Shown here in pieces: positions 1 through 8,674 of a stretch of 18,511 nt of DNA. How positions within the stretch are numbered: the first letter of the stretch is position 1; the number at the start of each line of letters is the position of its first letter. This DNA is from Saccoglossus kowalevskii (Eukaryota > Hemichordata > Enteropneusta > Harrimaniidae). Location of the stretch: positions 66,234 to 84,744 of the forward strand of contig NW_003157235.1 in the NCBI RefSeq assembly GCF_000003605.2. Direction: 5' to 3'. Position numbers and translations under genes: made by a program. A model generated the notes under the pieces. It was not told the DNA's origin and did no database searches. It worked only from the letters and a program-made list of their open reading frames with translations.

Positions 1-569
1 CACTGGTTGTACCGAGAACATATATTAATTCTATCCAGACAGGAAGATACAAGGATTAAATGATTAAACGATGACGAAAATGATAAAAATATTTAAATGT
101 TGAGTGGTAGTAGTCATATTGTGGACACATAGGTAGCACTGTGAAATAGACATCACTTGACTTGCAAGTTTTTACTGTCTTCACGACAACACTAGAGGTA
201 AGATATGATGTGTAATCTAACAATTGTTGTATTCATCTGATAGAGCAATCGTTTAGTATCTAAATCAGTGGATTTTTTTATTTGTCCATATTTTGGAGTC
301 CATTTTATGTTATGAGTGGGACAGTATGTTTGATCGTTTGATCGTAGTCCCAATAGTTCAAAGTAGTAATTGCTTATTTATCCACACCATGCCCTTGTGG
401 CAATAGACGCATCTTCGCTTCAAGACTGGAAATATATAAAACACTAGCTCGACCCTATGCAAACGTGGTTATAGTATGAGCTTTCGTATCGCAATTCGGT
501 TCAACAAAATACAGAGCCAAACCAGTGCTATCGTGTTTGAATACTAATATCACATTTATATAATACTAA
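1..569. repeat. Segmental direct repeat, copy A (upstream of the Cys-rich gene)
   Basis: This stretch aligns along nearly its whole length, with many point changes and small indels, to 17992-18511 in the same orientation. Shared anchors include CCGAGAACATATATTAATTC near the start and AATACAGAGCCAAACCAGTG near 511-530. The left edge is the window edge, so the repeat may start earlier. It ends around 569, where the other copy runs off the window. No coding frame is evident in either copy. Its position 240 bp before the start codon of a secreted-protein gene suggests that it contains promoter or 5' UTR sequence of a duplicated gene. Confidence 0.93.
435..440 (+). promoter_or_regulatory. Possible TATA box of the Cys-rich gene
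   Basis: TATAAA lies inside AATATATAAA, about 375 bp before the start codon at 813. That distance would need a long 5' UTR or a 5' UTR intron; a possible acceptor (TCACCAG) sits just before the start. The matching site in copy B is changed to AATTAAAAAA, so it is not conserved. Weak call. Confidence 0.2.
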
Positions 570-812
570 TTTTGTAGACATATATGGGTTATAATGTACA
601 GTAAGATCAAACACTTCTAAGCTGCACACCAACCTTTGTGATTCTTTGCGACATGTTTATGAGTTATGCTTCTCACTAATATAAATCCGACATGTCAATC
701 AGCCAAGCCGCCCCAGACTAGAGTCTACTGTTGAATGTAGTATTCTGTTTTTAAATGTTTCTATTTTGATGTGCCGTGTATTGATATATTTATCGATTTA
801 TCACCAGAAACT

Positions 813-1163
813 ATGTTTGTAACACGCTCATTTTTGGGTTTGATCACGTTGGTGATAACATCAAACGGTCAAATGCATTCTGGACGCCCTACTGATGGCA
901 CATGCAATAAATGTGATGATGTCATGTACATAGAAGGAGTATGGCATAGTATGTGCACTGAAGACTTCACCTGCCCCACTGGCTTTGAAAATATTGAAAA
1001 TAACATAAAAGGAGAAAACGCTACGTACCACGGTGTATATTACGAAGGGGTTTCACCATTCCTTCCTGGGACAAAGCATTACGAGTGTAATGCAATACTG
1101 GCATCAAAGATTGCCTCTTTGAAAGAGGGCGACCTAGTATGTTATATTTTCGAATCATTTTTA
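813..1163 (+). CDS. Secreted cysteine-rich two-module protein, exon 1 (signal peptide and module A)
   Basis: I do not recognise the family. The 117 codons begin at an ATG followed by a typical signal peptide: Arg5, hydrophobic core FLGLITLVI, likely cleavage near Gly19. An in-frame ATG at 771 would place the signal peptide internally, so I prefer 813. Module A follows with Cys 31, 34, 48, 54, 92 and 110, Trp44 four residues before Cys48, and an N-glycosylation site NAT at 69-71. Two phase-0 donors are possible: GTATGT after 1136 and GTAGGC after 1163. The first is the stronger consensus, but it removes Cys110. The second keeps it, and the residues around Cys110 (VCYIFES) align with the last Cys of module B (TCRFFSN), so I chose 1163. 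Without splicing the frame stops at 1175. Spliced to exons 2 and 3, the protein is about 206 residues (197 with the early donor). Confidence 0.68.
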
Positions 1164-1507
1164 GTAGGCGGATAGTTATATTATTTTAGTGAAGTCTAAC
1201 ATTCTTGACGTATGACACGAACAAATTTGTACTATGTATACAGCAGTAATTCTTTTGTGAATGGTCATATTTAAATACACAAATTCAGGCATTTGTGCCT
1301 TATCTAAACATGTTGACGATCCAACGTGTATGCACGTTGAAACAGTTGTCTGTGCAGAATCGCTTCGCTCATTTCGGGTTAAAAGTATGTTACTGATGAA
1401 TTTACTGAGTGACACTTTATAAACGTTCTGGCATTATCGGCTTCTTCTATAATCTTCTATAGAACAAAGCAAATCATATATGTACTTTATATATACTTGT
1501 TACATAG
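1164..1507 (+). other. Intron 1 of the Cys-rich gene
   Basis: This interval starts with GTAGGC (or 27 bp earlier with GTATGT) and ends TTACATAG before GGAGAACAAACAG. No frame on either strand looks like a gene; the minus-strand open frame covering 1176-1415 has no recognisable feature. Nothing else is seen. Confidence 0.6.
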
Positions 1508-1594
1508 GGAGAACAAACAGTACCAATTGACCATTGCCAACGATGTGAGGTCGATGTAGGAGACGATTGGAGTAGAATTGTTTGTAAGAAAGAG
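1508..1594 (+). CDS. Secreted cysteine-rich two-module protein, exon 2 (start of module B)
   Basis: The exon has 29 codons between an AG acceptor at 1507 and a perfect GTGAGT donor at 1595, phase 0 on both sides. It encodes the beginning of module B: Cys-x2-Cys (residues 127 and 130 of the spliced protein), Trp138, then Cys143. This repeats the C-x2-C ... W ... C pattern of module A in exon 1, so the exon is supported by internal homology and not only by splice sites. The next intron falls between the third and fourth cysteines of module B, a point with no intron in module A. Joining to exon 1 preserves the reading frame with either exon 1 donor. Confidence 0.72.
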
Positions 1595-1799
1595 GTGAGT
1601 ACTTGGTGATGGTATGCCTGATGATAATTATACTAATAATATAAAACTAAACACCAAAATACACTGAAATAAGTCTATAAGTATCAAAATAGGCACATAA
1701 GTTGAATAGCTGTTTAACGATTGTTATTTGTTAAATTTTGAATTCGTGGATACCCTTAGAATAACGTTATATAAAAAATGATGCGATTGCCTACATGTT
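1595..1799 (+). other. Intron 2, part before the retrotransposon
   Basis: AT-rich sequence from the GTGAGT donor to the left target-site duplication of the inserted element. No coding or RNA feature is seen. Confidence 0.6.
1795..1799. repeat. Target-site duplication, left
   Basis: ATGTT immediately precedes the 5' LTR and is identical to 7888-7892. Five bases is the usual length for Ty3/gypsy integrases. Confidence 0.85.
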
Positions 1800-2525
1800 T
1801 GTCAGCATCATTTATTCTATGTTTTTGTCATATTACCTCAAACCCTTCAAATGGAAGTGTGCATGGAATCATGGAAGAAACGGTGTGCATTGCCGTGTGA
1901 TAACTGTCATAAAGGTGATTGACAGGTCATACTTGTTTTCAACTCTGGAAGGACAGTTCGAAGCTACCAGGTGTGCTTGTGATTTACATAACAAAAAGTG
2001 TTTATAACTTTGAGCTGTTATTTTAATAACAAAAGATGTTTATTATCTACGTGACACAGCTGTTAGCAAGATCACATTCTGATTGGCTCATGTGGAAACC
2101 CAGGTGGTGTCACTGAATCTTATAAATTGGACAGACTGAGGACAGTTGGGGTCCATCATTTCTACTGTGTATCCTGTGTTTAGCTACTGCGATATTGTGA
2201 ATCAAGTGATACAGGCTTTAACCATCATTCTGTGAGACTATGAACTGTTCTGCACTCCTGCTTCCAGCGGTGCCCTCCAGAATAACAGCTCCTCTGCAAG
2301 CAAGACTCCTGTAATTCTTCGTTGTTGTGTTGCAGAAGCTATTGACTGTCGTCCATTTCTACATCCTGGAACTGTGAGTTATCACCAATGCACGCTTTCC
2401 TAAGCAATCCCCTATTTTAGTCACTGTATTCATTGTATTTTTCTGTGCAGTGAAAGAACCCCTGTTCAGTGTGAATTCTGTGGGTGGCCGTCTCAATTGC
2501 AATAAGCAGGCCTTACACTGTGACA
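1800..2525 (+). repeat. 5' LTR (726 bp)
   Basis: It starts TGTCAGCATC and ends CACTGTGACA, so the termini form a TGTCA/TGACA inverted repeat. It matches 7003-7887 throughout. About nine substitutions fall in the first 170 bp, which points to an old insertion. Compared with the 3' LTR it lacks a 111-bp segment at 2448/2449 and a roughly 40-bp stretch around 2010-2050. Confidence 0.93.
2081..2126 (+). promoter_or_regulatory. Probable LTR promoter (inverted CCAAT box and TATA box)
   Basis: GATTGGCT (inverted CCAAT) at 2081 lies about 40 bp before TATAAATT at 2121 in the 5' LTR. This is a common RNA polymerase II arrangement and would place U3/R in the middle of the LTR. In the 3' LTR the TATA element reads TGTAAATT. 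Confidence 0.45.
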
Positions 2526-2528
2526 TTT

Positions 2529-2546
2529 TGGTGTCAGAAGTGGGAT
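2529..2546 (+). other. Primer-binding site, tRNA-Leu type
   Basis: TGGTGTCAGAAGTGGGAT starts three bases after the 5' LTR. It is complementary to the 3' end of animal tRNA-Leu (a tail of the form ATCCCACTTCTGACA plus CCA), as I recall from the leucine tRNA family. The match covers all 18 bases. Confidence 0.85.
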
Positions 2547-2715
2547 TGTGATTTTGATTCCGTTTGTGAGTCTGATTTAGATTCTATTTTCAGTAATCCC
2601 TTGACTATATTGACTGTTTTGTAACTGCTTAAGGTCCAGAGAACGCTTTGTTGTCAGATCAGCTTGCACTGCTAGGTAGACATTAAAATGCTTTATTTAA
2701 TACTACTGGAGCAGC

Positions 2716-3600
2716 ATGGATACTGTTATTAAACTCGAAGAGTTAGGTAGTAGATTGGGGTATAAAGGGGGGAGCTGACTCAATTTATGAGGACAGAGCG
2801 TGAGAAGAGAGAGAAGAGCGAGTGAGAGAGCGAGACAGCGTGAGGAGAAGAATGAGAGAGCAGCCAAACGTGAGGCTGAAAAGTTGCAACATGTGGAAAT
2901 GGAGAAAGAGAAAATAAGACAGCATGAACTTGAAGTGTTGAGATTGCGTGCAGAAGCTGATGGTCGAAATGAAGGCTTAGAACAGTTGACTCAGTCTATT
3001 GTTAGTTCTAAGGGTCAAAAGCTACCTTTGTTTGATGAGACTAGGGACGAAATGGATGCATTTATTTTAAGATTTGAGCGATTTGCTGCAACTCAGAAAT
3101 GGCCGCGTGATATTTGGTTATGAATCTTAGTGCATTATTAACAGGCAAAGCATTGTATGTGTTTTCTGCATTGTCTGCAGTGGAGTTCATTGATTACAAT
3201 GTCGTAAAGGCAGCTTTGTTGAAGCGTTATGATATGGATGTAGAAGGTTATAAAAAGAAATTTCGAACTAGTAGGGCAGAAGGTGGCGTGAGCACTTCGC
3301 AATTTGTGGCTAGATTAAGTAGTTATTTTGACCGATGGATATAGCTGTCTGAAGTTGATACGAGTTTCGAAGGAGCTAAGGACTTAGTTTTGAGAAATCA
3401 ATTGATGAGTACTTTTGGTAATGAGTTGTCTATTTTCATAGGTGAAAGGTCACCCAAGTCAGTTAAAAAAATGGCTGAATTAGCTGGTAAGTTCAAAGAT
3501 GCACGTAGACAGACAGGTGGTAAAAACCTGAAATCTAGCCAATGTTTACAGGGACGAGATAGAGTTGATTTGAAATGTGGCCATGAGCTGCCAATTATTA
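2716..3600 (+). pseudogene. gag: gag-like gene of the retrotransposon, broken
   Basis: Gag forms the capsid of the element. The likely start is the ATG at 2716. A frame break soon follows (TGA at 2776), near a run of six G. Then comes a strongly charged Arg/Glu/Lys-rich segment (about 2790-2960, probable coiled coil) and the stretch LPLFDETRDEMDAFILRFER leading into the SCAN-like region. The reading moves to another frame near 3118. It continues through LTGKALYVFSALS and KAALLKRYDMDVEGYKKKFR, meets an in-frame TAG at 3342, and resumes with LVLRNQLM and ERSPKSVKKMAELAGKF. This order matches the Gag of Gmr1-like elements, from which the vertebrate SCAN domain is thought to derive. No intact CCHC zinc knuckle is visible afterwards. 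Confidence 0.8.
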
Positions 3601-4380
3601 GTGTTGCCAATGTTGCACCAGCTAATAGGATGGTGCTTGTTGTTGTTGTTGTTGATGGTGCTTGTATGCTTGTTGTTCAAGCCTTTAATGGCAGTACTGA
3701 GGTAGAGGTCCTTCGTGATAGTGGGTGTAGTTCGGTTATAGTACATAGAGAGTTGGTAGAGGATAGTCAATTGACTGGGGAGAGTCGTACCTGTGTGATG
3801 ATGGATGGTAACTGTTGGAAATCCCCAGTATTATTGGTAATATTAGTGGAGCTAGGGAGCCCAACAATTCTGATCTTGATTGGAAACTAGGTTTAGCTCA
3901 TGAGGTAGGGCATGGTGAGGGCATGGCTAGTATGCCCTCTGTTGATGAAGGTTGTTGTATTTCGGGTATTGAGACTAGTGTCCCCTCAGGTAATGAAGGT
4001 TGTACATCGACTAGTATCCAGGCTAGTGTACCCTATATGGATGAAATTTGTTCTTCAGGTGTTGAGATAAGAGAGCCTTCAGTTGCCAGTTGGTTGTGAA
4101 CCCTCCATTGATTCTAGTCAGGATGATAGTGTTGATGTTGTACAGGTGGTAGACTAGGGCTCAGAAATTAGCTGAAAAAAGGCCATTATGTAGGCTTATA
4201 GTTCCTGAGTTTATGGAATCGCATATTAATGGTGGTAAGAAATCTATTACTGTGGATGCAGTGCGAGAGGAACAGCAGTCTGATTCCACATTAGAGTGTG
4301 CTAGGAAGTTAGTGTGTACAGTAGAGGAGTTGATCACAGGTCGTAGCAATCGGGCAAGATTTGTGATGAACGAGGGGCTG
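3601..4380 (+). pseudogene. Protease and linker region of pol, broken
   Basis: In the same frame as the later part of gag, the segment EVEVLRDSGCSSVIVHRELV (about 3700-3760) carries DSG, the catalytic triad of retropepsin-type aspartic proteases, with Asp at 3717-3719. A TTG/TGT simple repeat at 3637-3654 lies where the zinc knuckle to protease transition is expected and may have replaced it. After 3800 there is a low-complexity stretch with repeated Cys/Ser/Glu blocks, and then several stops before integrase. The second half of the protease fold cannot be recognised. Confidence 0.6.
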
Positions 4381-4434
4381 ATGTAACGAGAGTTTCAGTC
4401 ACCTCAGGTTGATAGAGGACAAGTGTTTTTCTAA

Positions 4435-5437
4435 TTAGTTGTACCATTGCGTTACCGTGATCAAGTATTAGCACTCGCTCATGAGTCAGTTATGGCAGGT
4501 CATCTGGGTGCTAAGAAGACTACAGATAGAATAGCAAGTCAGTTTTATTGGCCTGGTATGCAGGATGATGTTATTAGATATTGCAGGTCATGTGATATAT
4601 GTCAGAAGACCACTTCTGGGGTGGTGTTAGCAAGGTACCATTGGGGGATATGCCCTTGATTGAAGTATCATTTCCAATTATGGCTATGGATCTGATTGGT
4701 TCGATCACTCCAGCGCCTGAGAGAGGTAAATTTGAACTGTTGTAGACTATGTTTCACGATACCCTGAGGCTGTAGCGTTAAAGAAAAATTACTTCTGAAG
4801 TGGTTGCTGATACATTAGTCAGTATATATAGTAGGGTTGATGTACAATTAGTTACTACTCCATATCACCCAGCATGTAATGGTTTGGTTGAGCGGTTTAT
4901 TACTACTTTGAAAGTATGTTGAAACGCATGTATCAAGAACGATCCAAGGATTGGGATAGGTATCTTGACCCAGTACTGTTTGCCTATAGAGAAGCTCCTC
5001 AGGAGAGTTTAGGGTTTTCACCCTTCGATCTTATTTATGGCAGAACAGTAAGGGGCCCAATGATGATTTTAAGAGAGTTGTGGACAAAGCAGGCCTCTAC
5101 GTAGAGGTTCAAACTACATACGAATATGACCTCGATTTGCAAAATCGCTTTGAAGAGACATGTAAATTGACTGAAGCTGAGTTAGCTGAGGCAAAGGTTA
5201 GATACAAAAAAGTAATATGATAGGAAGGCCAGAGATAGGAAGTTCCAACTTGGTGACAAAGTGTTAGTGTTACTTCCCAATGACCACAATAAGTTGTTGA
5301 TGCAATGGCGGTGGCCATATGTAATTAAGGTGAGAGTGGGTACGATGGATTACAGAATGGATGTGAAGGGCAAGGTTCAAATTTATCATGCTATTTTGTT
5401 GAAAGCATATTATGAAAGGGACAAGCGGAATGACTAG
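4435..5437 (+). pseudogene. Integrase domain of pol, located upstream of RT, broken
   Basis: The integrase inserts the element DNA into the genome. The HHCC zinc finger is visible at 4447-4610: HESVMAGH followed by SCDIC. After a frame change, MAMDLIG gives the first catalytic Asp (4689-4691) and the core reads to about 4735. The second catalytic Asp block is missing: the frame jumps from YSRV to QLVTTPYHPACNGLVERF, which contains the final Glu. The C-terminal part keeps FAYREAPQESLGF, YGRTVRGPM, the LGDKVLVLLPNDHNKLL segment and a GPY/F-like WPYVI. It ends at TAG 5435-5437, right before the RT region. With a catalytic residue deleted and several shifts, it is inactive. Confidence 0.88.
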
Positions 5438-5440
5438 AAA

Positions 5441-6262
5441 GTGGTTACGGGTGTGATGAACTGTGTGTGTACTTCAGTTGTTGAATATGATACTACTGAC
5501 AGTGACACAATGCTGTTTGATATTGGTGAAGTAGAGTATGTGCCAATTCAGTGCAAAGAAACAATTGTAGATTGTCATGTTGGCCATAAGTTGAATGTCG
5601 ATCAGTATAGAGAAATTGGTGTAGTTATGAAAGAATGTTCTGATGTTCTCACTGATTGTCCTGGAAAGTCTAAAACTGGTGAGCATGATATTAAAATGAT
5701 AACATCTGAACCAGTCAAAACCATACCCTTTACCATTCTCTATGAAATATATAGTGAGGTCAGAAGTTAAGAGTATGTTAGAAATGGGTGTAATTGAACC
5801 ATCAAATTCACCTTATGCCCCACCTATTGTATTGGTAAATATGAAAGGAAAAGATGGGGTGTTGCATTGATTTTCGCAAACTCAATCGCATTAAAAGATG
5901 ATCGGTACTTCACCAAACTTGATCTAACCAATGGGTACCTGACAGATCATATGAATGAGGGGGCTAAGGAAAATACAGCCTTTCTCACACCTGGTGGTTT
6001 TCGACGCATGCCTTTCTAGCTTGTGAATGCACCAGCCTCTTTTTCCCGTATAATGCGTATTTTGTTGGTAGGTCTTGAAGGTAAAGTTGAGAATTTAATT
6101 GAGGACATTTTAATTTACTCAAAATCTTGGGAGGAGGAAGTACATATTACATACATACATACATACAGGACGTTTTGGCTCGTTTAAGGAAGGCAGGTTT
6201 AATCTCAAACCTTCAAAGTGTTTCTATGGTTTTACTAATTTAGAGTTTAATGGTCACCAGGT
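5441..6262 (+). pseudogene. Reverse transcriptase domain of pol, broken
   Basis: The lead-in has CSDVLTDCPGKSKTGEHDIK and the palm start has MLEMGVIEPSNSPYAPPIV. A deletion removes the residues between FRKLNRI and DRYFTKLDLTNGY; the latter holds the first catalytic Asp (5921-5923). An in-frame TAG interrupts RMPF-LVNAPASF at 6017. The YxDD-box equivalent reads LIEDILIYS (6095-6121), so the first of the two catalytic Asp is Glu. A CATA microsatellite follows at 6147-6167, and frame is lost near GLISNLQS. The order after integrase is what separates this element from ordinary gypsy elements. Confidence 0.88.
6147..6167. repeat. (CATA)n microsatellite inside the RT region
   Basis: About five tandem CATA units. 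It is likely an expansion after the element died, adding to the frame disruption. Confidence 0.8.
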
Positions 6263-6269
6263 AGGTTGA

Positions 6270-6884
6270 AGCCATACGGCAAGCAGCCAGGCCTGAAACA
6301 GTAAAGCGGTCATTTTTAGGTATGGCTGGATTCTATCATAAATTTGTACAAACTTTGCTACAATAGCAAATCCTCTCAGTAATTTAACCAGTAAAGGTCA
6401 ACCAAGAAAGGTAGTCGGGAGGGGGGATTCCCAGGAGCGTGCCTTTTATCATTTTAAAGTTTTATTGAGTAAGCAACCAATTTTGAGGTTGCCTAATTTT
6501 ACTTAGAGTTTTATTTTGATATGCGATGCATCAGGAGTTGGGCTACGTGGAGTCTTATTGCAGCAATATGAGGACGGAAAATGTCCAGTGGCATATGTCA
6601 GCCGTAAATTGCTAGCCAGGGAAAAGTTTTATTCTGTGATTGAAAATAAGTGTTTGGCTGTGATTTGGGCATTGCATACATTTCACCAATATTTATATGG
6701 TAAAGAATTTATTTTGGAAACTGATCACCAGCCATTAATTTACTTAAACAAGGCAAGAGAACTAACTAAACAGTAGGTTAATGCGATGGGCCCTATAATT
6801 GCAATTATTTAGCTACCACATTATAGCAATTAAAAGTGAAGGAAATATAGGCGCAGACTATTTAAGCAGGCTTGAGAATGCTTA
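6270..6884 (+). pseudogene. RT connection and RNase H domain of pol
   Basis: The connection segment keeps TVKRSFLGMAGFYHKFVQ, then is interrupted by stops. RNase H is open from 6516 to 6776 and shows CDASGVGL, the ENKCLAVIWALHTF helix and ETDHQPL, so the Asp-Glu-Asp set of the RT-RNaseH family is still present. Beyond the stop at 6774, GADYLSRLE (6850-6876) is the usual pol tail. Only about 110 bp separates it from the polypurine tract, so no domain follows; RNase H really is the last one. Confidence 0.87.
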
Positions 6885-6992
6885 GAATTACTGTTACAGT
6901 ATTTTTTACAATATTAAAGTTTTGAGAAATGTAAATTTATTGGCAGTTGATGCTGATTATTGGACTGAAAATGTGCCATGTTCAGTCTTCAT

Positions 6993-7002
6993 GAGGGGGC
7001 AA
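6993..7002 (+). other. Polypurine tract
   Basis: GAGGGGGCAA directly abuts the 3' LTR, the expected place for the plus-strand primer of LTR elements. Confidence 0.7.
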
Positions 7003-7887
7003 TGTCAGCATCATTTATTCTATGTTTTTGTCATATTACCTCAAACCCTGCAAATGGAAGTGTGCATGGAAGCATGGAAAGAAACCGTGTGCATTGCCGT
7101 GTAATAACTGTCAAAAAGGTGATTGACAGGTCATACTTGTTTCCAAATCTGGAAGGACAGTTGGAATCTACCAGGTGAGCTTGTGATTTACTTAACAGAG
7201 GGTGTTTACAACTTTAGAAGGACAATTGGAATCTACCAGGTGTGCTGTAATTTGAATAACAAAGGATGTTTATGATCTACTGAGTTGCCTACGTGACACA
7301 GCTGCTAGCAAGATCACATTCTGATTGGCTCATGTGGAAACCTAGGAGGTGTCACTGAATAATGCCTGTAAATTGGACAGACTGAGGACAGTTGAGGCCT
7401 ATCATTTCTACTGTGTATCCTGTGTGTTGCTACAGCGATATTGTGAATCAAGTGATACAGGCTTCAACCACCATTCAGTGAGACTTGTATGAACTGCTCT
7501 GCGATCTTCTGCTTCCAGCGGTGCTCTCCAGAATAACAACTCCTCTGCAAGCAATACTCCTGTATTCTTCGTTGTTGTGTTGCAGAAGCCATTGACTGTC
7601 GTCCATTTCTACATCCTGGAACTGTGAGTTATCACCAATGCACGCTTCCCTAAGCAATCCCCTATTTTAGTGACTTTATTCTTTGTATTTTTCTGTGCTT
7701 TATTTCTTGTAATTATTTTGAGAGGTATTAAGCCAGGAGCTTTAACTCGATATTTTCGTGTATGTGTATTTCATTTCCAGTACTATTATTTTGTCTACCC
7801 AATTCTAGCAGTGAAAGAACCCCCTGTCCAGTGTGAGCTTTATGGGTGGCCTACTCAATTGCGATAAGCAAGCCTTACACTGTGACA
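7003..7887 (+). repeat. 3' LTR (885 bp)
   Basis: Same termini as the 5' LTR. It is longer because it carries 111 bp (7699-7809) absent from the 5' copy and a second, imperfect copy of about 29 bp (GGACAATTGGAATCTACCAG near 7219) of a motif first seen near 7154. The TATA-like site of the 5' LTR is altered here. Confidence 0.93.
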
Positions 7888-7892
7888 ATGTT
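7888..7892. repeat. Target-site duplication, right
   Basis: ATGTT immediately follows the 3' LTR and is identical to 1795-1799. It shows a simple insertion without later recombination between LTRs of different copies. Confidence 0.85.
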
Positions 7893-8373
7893 AAAACATA
7901 TATATATATTTAAATTAAGAAAATCGTTATTTAGGTTTCAGAACAGTTATTGTCTTATAATATGTTAAATGCATCATTATAGATTATTACTATGCATATA
8001 TGGTATAAATAATGTCTTATTCATTATATTTTGATTAGGTAAACATTACACACAATACAAACTAAAACAATAGCAGTATTAAATATTGTGTTAATGTTAT
8101 AACTACCTTCATTTCGATCAAATCAACAGTAATTTGTTGTTTGATTACACATTCTCATCTACCCAATTTGGTCTTAAACAGTTGTTAAACGCATCATGGT
8201 CATGTTTTAATGTGTAATAACGATTTAATAGATCAGGTTTAGAAGTACTTTTTGTATTTAGCGTCTCAGAGCATATTTTACTGTAAAATAAAGTAAACGT
8301 GTGTGTGCAATGTTCAAATTTATTGTCTAATTACCTGAACCGATTTTTATTTATTTGTGTTTTTCACATGTAG
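7893..8373 (+). other. Intron 2, part after the retrotransposon
   Basis: AT-rich intronic sequence between the right target-site duplication and the acceptor of exon 3. It starts with a short TA run. No gene, RNA or repeat can be supported. Confidence 0.6.
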
Positions 8374-8556
8374 GAATGTGCCCCGTTTTTCGCCAAGCAC
8401 CTTCAATTGAAATCACTAGTGCCTGCGGAAGATACAACGAGAGATAGGATCTGTTTGATTCGCAGAGACGGCGAGTTTACTATCTATACTTGTCGCTTTT
8501 TTTCTAACGATCCTCATGTTATCAATCACACTGTTCTAGCAAGTTCATACAATTAG
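8374..8556 (+). CDS. Secreted cysteine-rich two-module protein, exon 3 (rest of module B)
   Basis: A strong acceptor (a T-rich tract then CACATGTAG) is followed by 60 codons and a TAG. The frame is phase 0, matching exon 2. It supplies Cys148, Cys173 and Cys186 of the spliced protein, completing six cysteines in module B to match the six of module A. An N-glycosylation site (NHT) lies near the C-terminus. The first codons, Glu-Cys, place the fourth cysteine right at the splice junction. The exon is separated from exon 2 by 6.8 kb, of which 6.1 kb is an inserted retrotransposon; without it the intron would be about 690 bp. The frame is intact, so the gene may still be active if the element is spliced out. 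Confidence 0.72.
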   Translation, partial: ECAPFFAKHLQLKSLVPAEDTTRDRICLIRRDGEFTIYTCRFFSNDPHVINHTVLASSYN

Positions 8557-8668
8557 AATGTACATTAGAATTTGCATCATGATGTCACACGTAGCATGAT
8601 TAGAAGGGATAAAAATCAGTAAAAATATCATAATAGTGGTTTAGGTAACTTCATGTTAAGAGCTGTGG

Positions 8669-8674
8669 AATAAA
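8669..8674 (+). promoter_or_regulatory. Polyadenylation signal of the Cys-rich gene
   Basis: AATAAA lies 113 bp after the stop codon of exon 3, the first such hexamer downstream on this strand. This is a normal 3' UTR distance and supports exon 3 as terminal. Confidence 0.5.

Larger units (their letters stand above)
1800..7887 (+). mobile_element. Gmr1-like Ty3/gypsy LTR retrotransposon, full length but decayed
   Basis: The element is 6,088 bp, bounded by LTRs that begin TGTCA and end TGACA, and flanked by ATGTT at 1795-1799 and 7888-7892. Internal landmarks in order are a primer-binding site matching tRNA-Leu (2529), gag (2716), protease motif DSG (3717), integrase zinc finger (4447), integrase core and C-terminal domain (to 5437), reverse transcriptase (5441), RNase H (6516) and polypurine tract (6993). 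Standard Ty3/gypsy elements have integrase last. Integrase before RT in a gypsy-type pol, with a SCAN-related Gag, is the known signature of the Gmr1 group. Every coding region carries stops, shifts or deletions, so this copy cannot act on its own. It lies in the same orientation as the host gene whose intron it occupies. Confidence 0.92.

Noticed and set aside
1176-1415. Minus-strand open frame after exon 1
   Set aside because: Lies in intron 1, with no motif; likely chance.
4435-6884. Copia (Ty1) element, because integrase precedes RT
   Set aside because: The HHCC/GPY integrase, RT and RNase H motifs and the SCAN-like Gag are of Ty3/gypsy type; the order fits the Gmr1 group instead.
7699-7809. 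Spliced intron explaining the shorter 5' LTR
   Set aside because: No placement of the break gives GT-AG ends consistent with the joined sequence; a microhomology deletion fits better.
1800-7887. Endogenous retrovirus with env
   Set aside because: RNase H is followed within about 120 bp by the polypurine tract and 3' LTR; there is no room for env.
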